Shown one piece after another: positions 39,636 through 42,188 of a DNA stretch of 42,188 bases. The translations under genes were made by a program, and so were the position numbers. The stretch spans positions 1 to 42,188 of the forward strand of contig JASCOC010000026.1 of the NCBI GenBank assembly GCA_029959605.1. The letters run 5' to 3'. Each line of letters opens with the position of its first letter. Position 1 is the first letter of the stretch. A model generated the notes under the pieces. It saw only the letters and a list, made by a program, of their open reading frames with translations, was not told the origin of the DNA and made no database searches. The stretch is from Lysobacteraceae bacterium PS02340. GTDB taxonomy: Bacteria > Pseudomonadota > Gammaproteobacteria > Xanthomonadales > Xanthomonadaceae.

Positions 39636-40811
39636 TCACTGCGCAGGCACGATCCGCAGCACGCGCCCGCTCGCGCTGTCGGTCAGCAGATACAGCGCGC
39701 CGTCCGGCCCGCTGCGGACATCGCGGATGCGCTCGCCGAGCTCGGTGAACAGGATGTCCTGCGTGCCCGGCGTGCCCGGCGTGCCGCCGGCCATCGGCAC
39801 GCGTCGCACGCTGCGTTCGGCCAGCGCCGAGACGAACAGGCTGCCGCGCCAGGCGGGGAACAGAGCGCCGTCGTACCACGCCATGCCCGAGGGCGCGATC
39901 GACGGCGTCCAGTGCGTCAGCGGCGCGGTGATGCCGGGCCAGGTGCGATAGGGCGTCACGCGCGCACCGGTGTAGTCGACGCCGTCGGTGGTGATCGGCC
40001 AGCCGTAATTCGCGCCGGCCGTGATCGCGTTGAGTTCGTCGCCGCCCTTGGCGCCGTGCTCGTTCGAATACAGCAGGTTGCCGACGCGCACCATCGCCTG
40101 TGGATTGCGATGGCCGGTCGTATAGATTTCCGGCAGCGCACCGTCCCGGCCGACGAAGGGATTGTCGCGGGGCACGCGGCCGTCGGTGTGCACGCGGATG
40201 GTTTTGCCCAGATGCGTGTGCAGACGCTGCGCATCGGTGCGCTCAAGATTGCCGTCGCCCATCGCGGTGACCAGCATGCCATCGGCGAGCAGCGCCATGC
40301 GGCCGCCGAAATGCTGGCCGGCGCGCTTGGCCGGTTGCGAAGTGAAGACCGGCGTGACCTCGTGCAGGCGCGTGCCGTCGAAGCGCGCGCGCACGATGCG
40401 CAGGTGGTTCGCGTCCGCGGTACCGTGCGCGAACGACAGATAGACGAGACCATTGTTCGCGAAGCCGGGATCGACCATGACGTCGAACAGCCCGGCCTGC
40501 CCCATCGCCAGCACCGGCGGCACGCCGTCGACCGGCGCGTCGCGCAATGCGGATGCGCCATCGCGGTTGCGCTCGATGACGCGCAGTCGACCTGCGCGTT
40601 CGGTCACCAGCATGCGACCGTCGGGCAGAAAGGCGAGCGACCACGGATGGTCGAGGCCGCCGGCGACGGTCTCCACGCGGTAATCGCGCGTATCGGCGAT
40701 GGCGTTCCCGGACAGCAGCATCGACAGCAGCGCGATGCAGGCGATGCCGACGCGCGCGAACGGCCTGCATGTCACTTGCGACAACGGCGGGCAGGGGGAC
40801 GCGATCGACAT
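39636..40811 (-). CDS. PQQ-dependent aldose sugar dehydrogenase-like protein
   Basis: 391 residues with a signal peptide (VGIACIALLSMLLSGNAIA). The six-bladed propeller has VAGGLDHPWSLAFLPDGRMLVTER, QHFGGRMALLADG, GHRNPQAM and the HGAKGGDELN segment with catalytic and PQQ-binding residues of the soluble glucose dehydrogenase/YliI family. It oxidises aldoses using PQQ in the periplasm; no PQQ synthesis genes are in the window. GGAG 5 nt before ATG 40811 supports this start. It converges with the glycosidase gene, 19 nt apart. Confidence 0.9.
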   Translation of the reverse strand: MSIASPCPPLSQVTCRPFARVGIACIALLSMLLSGNAIADTRDYRVETVAGGLDHPWSLAFLPDGRMLVTERAGRLRVIERNRDGASALRDAPVDGVPPVLAMGQAGLFDVMVDPGFANNGLVYLSFAHGTADANHLRIVRARFDGTRLHEVTPVFTSQPAKRAGQHFGGRMALLADGMLVTAMGDGNLERTDAQRLHTHLGKTIRVHTDGRVPRDNPFVGRDGALPEIYTTGHRNPQAMVRVGNLLYSNEHGAKGGDELNAITAGANYGWPITTDGVDYTGARVTPYRTWPGITAPLTHWTPSIAPSGMAWYDGALFPAWRGSLFVSALAERSVRRVPMAGGTPGTPGTQDILFTELGERIRDVRSGPDGALYLLTDSASGRVLRIVPAQ

Positions 40812-40879
40812 GCACACTCCACATTCGGCGCCGCGACTGCGGCATCATCGCGTCACATGATGCTGCATGACCCTTGCCG

Positions 40880-41356
40880 ATGACGATGTCCCGCACGACC
40901 CGCACCATTGGATGGGGCCGGCGCATCACCGCGTTCCTCGCCGCCCTGCTGCTCGCCACCGCGTGGGGCAGCGTGGTGCAGACGCAGTTCAATCTGCAGG
41001 CACTGGCGGCGCTGGATGTCGACATTCCGCTGCAGGTGCGCGGCGCGACCACGTTGCAGGATCTCGCGGGCTTCGGCCCGGCCTACGCCGGCATCGTGCT
41101 GGCGGCATGGCTGCCCGCGTTTCTCGTTGCCGCCCTGCTGGTGCGCGCCTGGCCGCAGGCGCGCGTGCCGGTGTACGCGCTCGCTGCCGGTGTCGGTCTG
41201 ATCGCCGCGGTGCGCGTTGTCGATGCGGTCGCGCCGATGCCGGTGCTCATCGACGCGACCCGCGGCATCGGCGGTTTGCTGTCGATGGCGCTTGGCAGCC
41301 TGCTCGCCGGCGCTGCATTCGCATGGTGGACGCGGCGCCGCCGCAGTCGCCACTGA
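40880..41356 (+). CDS. Membrane protein of unknown function
   Basis: 158 residues with four membrane helices (about 15-31, 66-86, 95-113 and 120-146). After the first helix is an outer loop QTQFNLQALAALDVDIPLQ. It ends in TRRRRSRH. No family recognised. The start is uncertain; several nearby codons (TTG 40874, ATG 40880, ATG 40886) lack a clear ribosome-binding site. It is divergent from the sugar dehydrogenase gene and convergent with the VOC gene. Confidence 0.7.
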   Translation: MTMSRTTRTIGWGRRITAFLAALLLATAWGSVVQTQFNLQALAALDVDIPLQVRGATTLQDLAGFGPAYAGIVLAAWLPAFLVAALLVRAWPQARVPVYALAAGVGLIAAVRVVDAVAPMPVLIDATRGIGGLLSMALGSLLAGAAFAWWTRRRRSRH

Positions 41357-41376
41357 TCGCCGCGCGGGACTGACGC

Positions 41377-41759
41377 TCAGACGGGTTCGATCAGCGCGAG
41401 GATGTTGCCCTCGCTGTCCTTGAACCACGCGGCCTTCGCGCCGCCGCCGGTGAACACCCCGTCGTCCCACGCACCGTCGTCGTCGTCGAGGTCGTAGTGT
41501 TCGAACACGACGCCGCGTGCTTCGAGTGCGCGCTTCACCGCGTGGATGTCGCGCACCTGCCAGAACGCTGGCTGGCCTTCGACGTGCCGGCGTTCGGCGT
41601 CGGATACAGGAAGCACGCGGTGCCGCCTGCGAAGCGATAGGTCGCGCCGCCCGCGTTTTCCTCGCTGGCATGCAGCCCCAGTGTGTCCTCGTAGAAGCGG
41701 CGCGCACGCGCGACGTCGCGTGCTGACAGATAACTGTAGATCGGGAATTTTTGCAGCAT
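41377..41759 (-). pseudogene. Glyoxalase/VOC-family gene, frameshifted
   Basis: From ATG 41759 the frame reads MLQKFPIYSYLSARDVARA, then RFYEDTLGLHAS and GGTACFLYPTPNAGTSK, a typical VOC first half. Near 41570-41577 the frame is lost, and the second half continues in another frame as PAFWQVRDIHAVKRALEARG to KAAWFKDSEGNILALIEPV. One missing base would restore a protein of about 127 residues. Lying near the low-quality end of the sequence, this may be an error rather than a real mutation. Confidence 0.75.
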
Positions 41760-41961
41760 GGCGATAGCTCCGATGGGTCATCGGTATCGCGCGCCTGTGG
41801 TCGTGAAATGAGCGTGGCAATTTGAGGTGGCGCGCAGACAGCTGCCTGTATCGATGGCAACGGCGCAGGCCGCGTGCGGACTGAATGCCTGTTCGTCTCG
41901 ATCGACTCACGCGCACCGGCGGAGGGTGCGCGTACGGCGATTCCCGCCGTTGGAGCCTCCC

Positions 41962-42090
41962 ATGAGCAATCAGCAGCAGACGCCGCAGTCCCCGAACAAC
42001 CAGGGTCAGCAGGGCAACGATCGTCAGGACGATGCGACGCATCAGCAGCCGCAGCGTCAGACGCCCGGCAGCAGCGAAGAAGAAGAATAA
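41962..42090 (+). CDS. Small Gln/Pro/Glu-rich protein, 42 residues
   Basis: ATG 41962 with GGAG 6 nt upstream. The protein begins MSNQQQTPQSPNNQGQQG, has QPQRQTPG and ends SSEEEE; there is no hydrophobic core, so it is probably disordered. Its resemblance to the 47-residue protein at 27594 in size and in the QTPG element suggests a family. Function unknown. Confidence 0.6.
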   Translation: MSNQQQTPQSPNNQGQQGNDRQDDATHQQPQRQTPGSSEEEE

Positions 42091-42132
42091 GCGGCGTCCC
42101 ACACGCCCGCTCGTGACACGGCGTGGCGCGGC

Positions 42133-42188
42133 GGGGGGGGGGGGGGCCGCGCGCCGGGTGAGGGGCGGGGCGGGTGCGGGGGGGGTTT
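42133..42188. other. Low-complexity G-rich end, probably artefact
   Basis: A run of 14 G (42133-42146) followed by G-rich sequence and another G run, ending in TTT. Nothing in the rest of the window looks like this. It is best explained as a poor contig end, so no biological feature is claimed. Confidence 0.6.

Overview
The window is a GC-rich bacterial segment. Its gene content (a split class II ribonucleotide reductase beside a lysine/alanine-rich histone H1-like gene, a Rof-type Rho antiterminator, many lipoproteins and Sec-exported proteins) and codon use suggest a gammaproteobacterium of the Xanthomonadaceae/Lysobacteraceae (Lysobacter/Luteimonas-like). That is inference from gene content, not a database match. 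Both ends look like contig ends: the first 53 bases are the last codons of an outer-membrane beta-barrel gene, and the last ~55 bases are low-complexity G-rich sequence that looks artefactual. I saw no rRNA, tRNA or CRISPR array.

Layout. 87-4204 (minus): an envelope block with a Do-family periplasmic protease, a DUF883/YqjD-like protein, a YqjE-like holin-family protein, an Ala-rich protein and an AI-2E-family transporter. 4419-8839 (plus): the nrdJa / histone-like / nrdJb block, with a candidate sigma-70 promoter, an NrdR-box-like site and a ~285-nt leader. 8891-10662 (plus): an A+T-rich two-gene module of a ParA-type ATPase overlapping a RelA/SpoT-type nucleotide synthetase. 10649-13082: a patchwork of truncated gene copies, a short dispersed repeat, a membrane protein and two secreted proteins. 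13122-21838: ordinary metabolic and envelope genes (FKBP isomerase, NTF2-like proteins, LysR regulator with SDR, alpha/beta hydrolase, BON lipoprotein, metallopeptidase). 21886-27519: RluF, a cold-shock protein, a LysR/Tat-amidohydrolase pair with a clear dyad operator, a cysteine-less DksA-like protein and a PRISE-like reductase. 27594-38167: a signalling-rich stretch (Rof, HWE histidine kinase and response regulator, EAL phosphodiesterase, three GAF proteins of which one is a pseudokinase, and two paralogous small proteins) with AlaE, a deacetylase and a frameshifted phosphatase among them. 38291-42090: a glycosidase, a PQQ-type sugar dehydrogenase, a membrane protein, a frameshifted VOC protein and a small disordered protein.

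The most interesting unit is the ParA + RelA/SpoT pair. All the synthetase motifs are present, the ORFs overlap by 4 nt, base composition is foreign, no ParB is present, and the right edge runs into a broken copy of a neighbouring host gene. This is the architecture expected of an acquired nucleotide-signalling defence or toxin module. Second is the split ribonucleotide reductase, where an A9 run sits just before the zinc-ribbon tail of NrdJb and both alternative frames stop within three codons.
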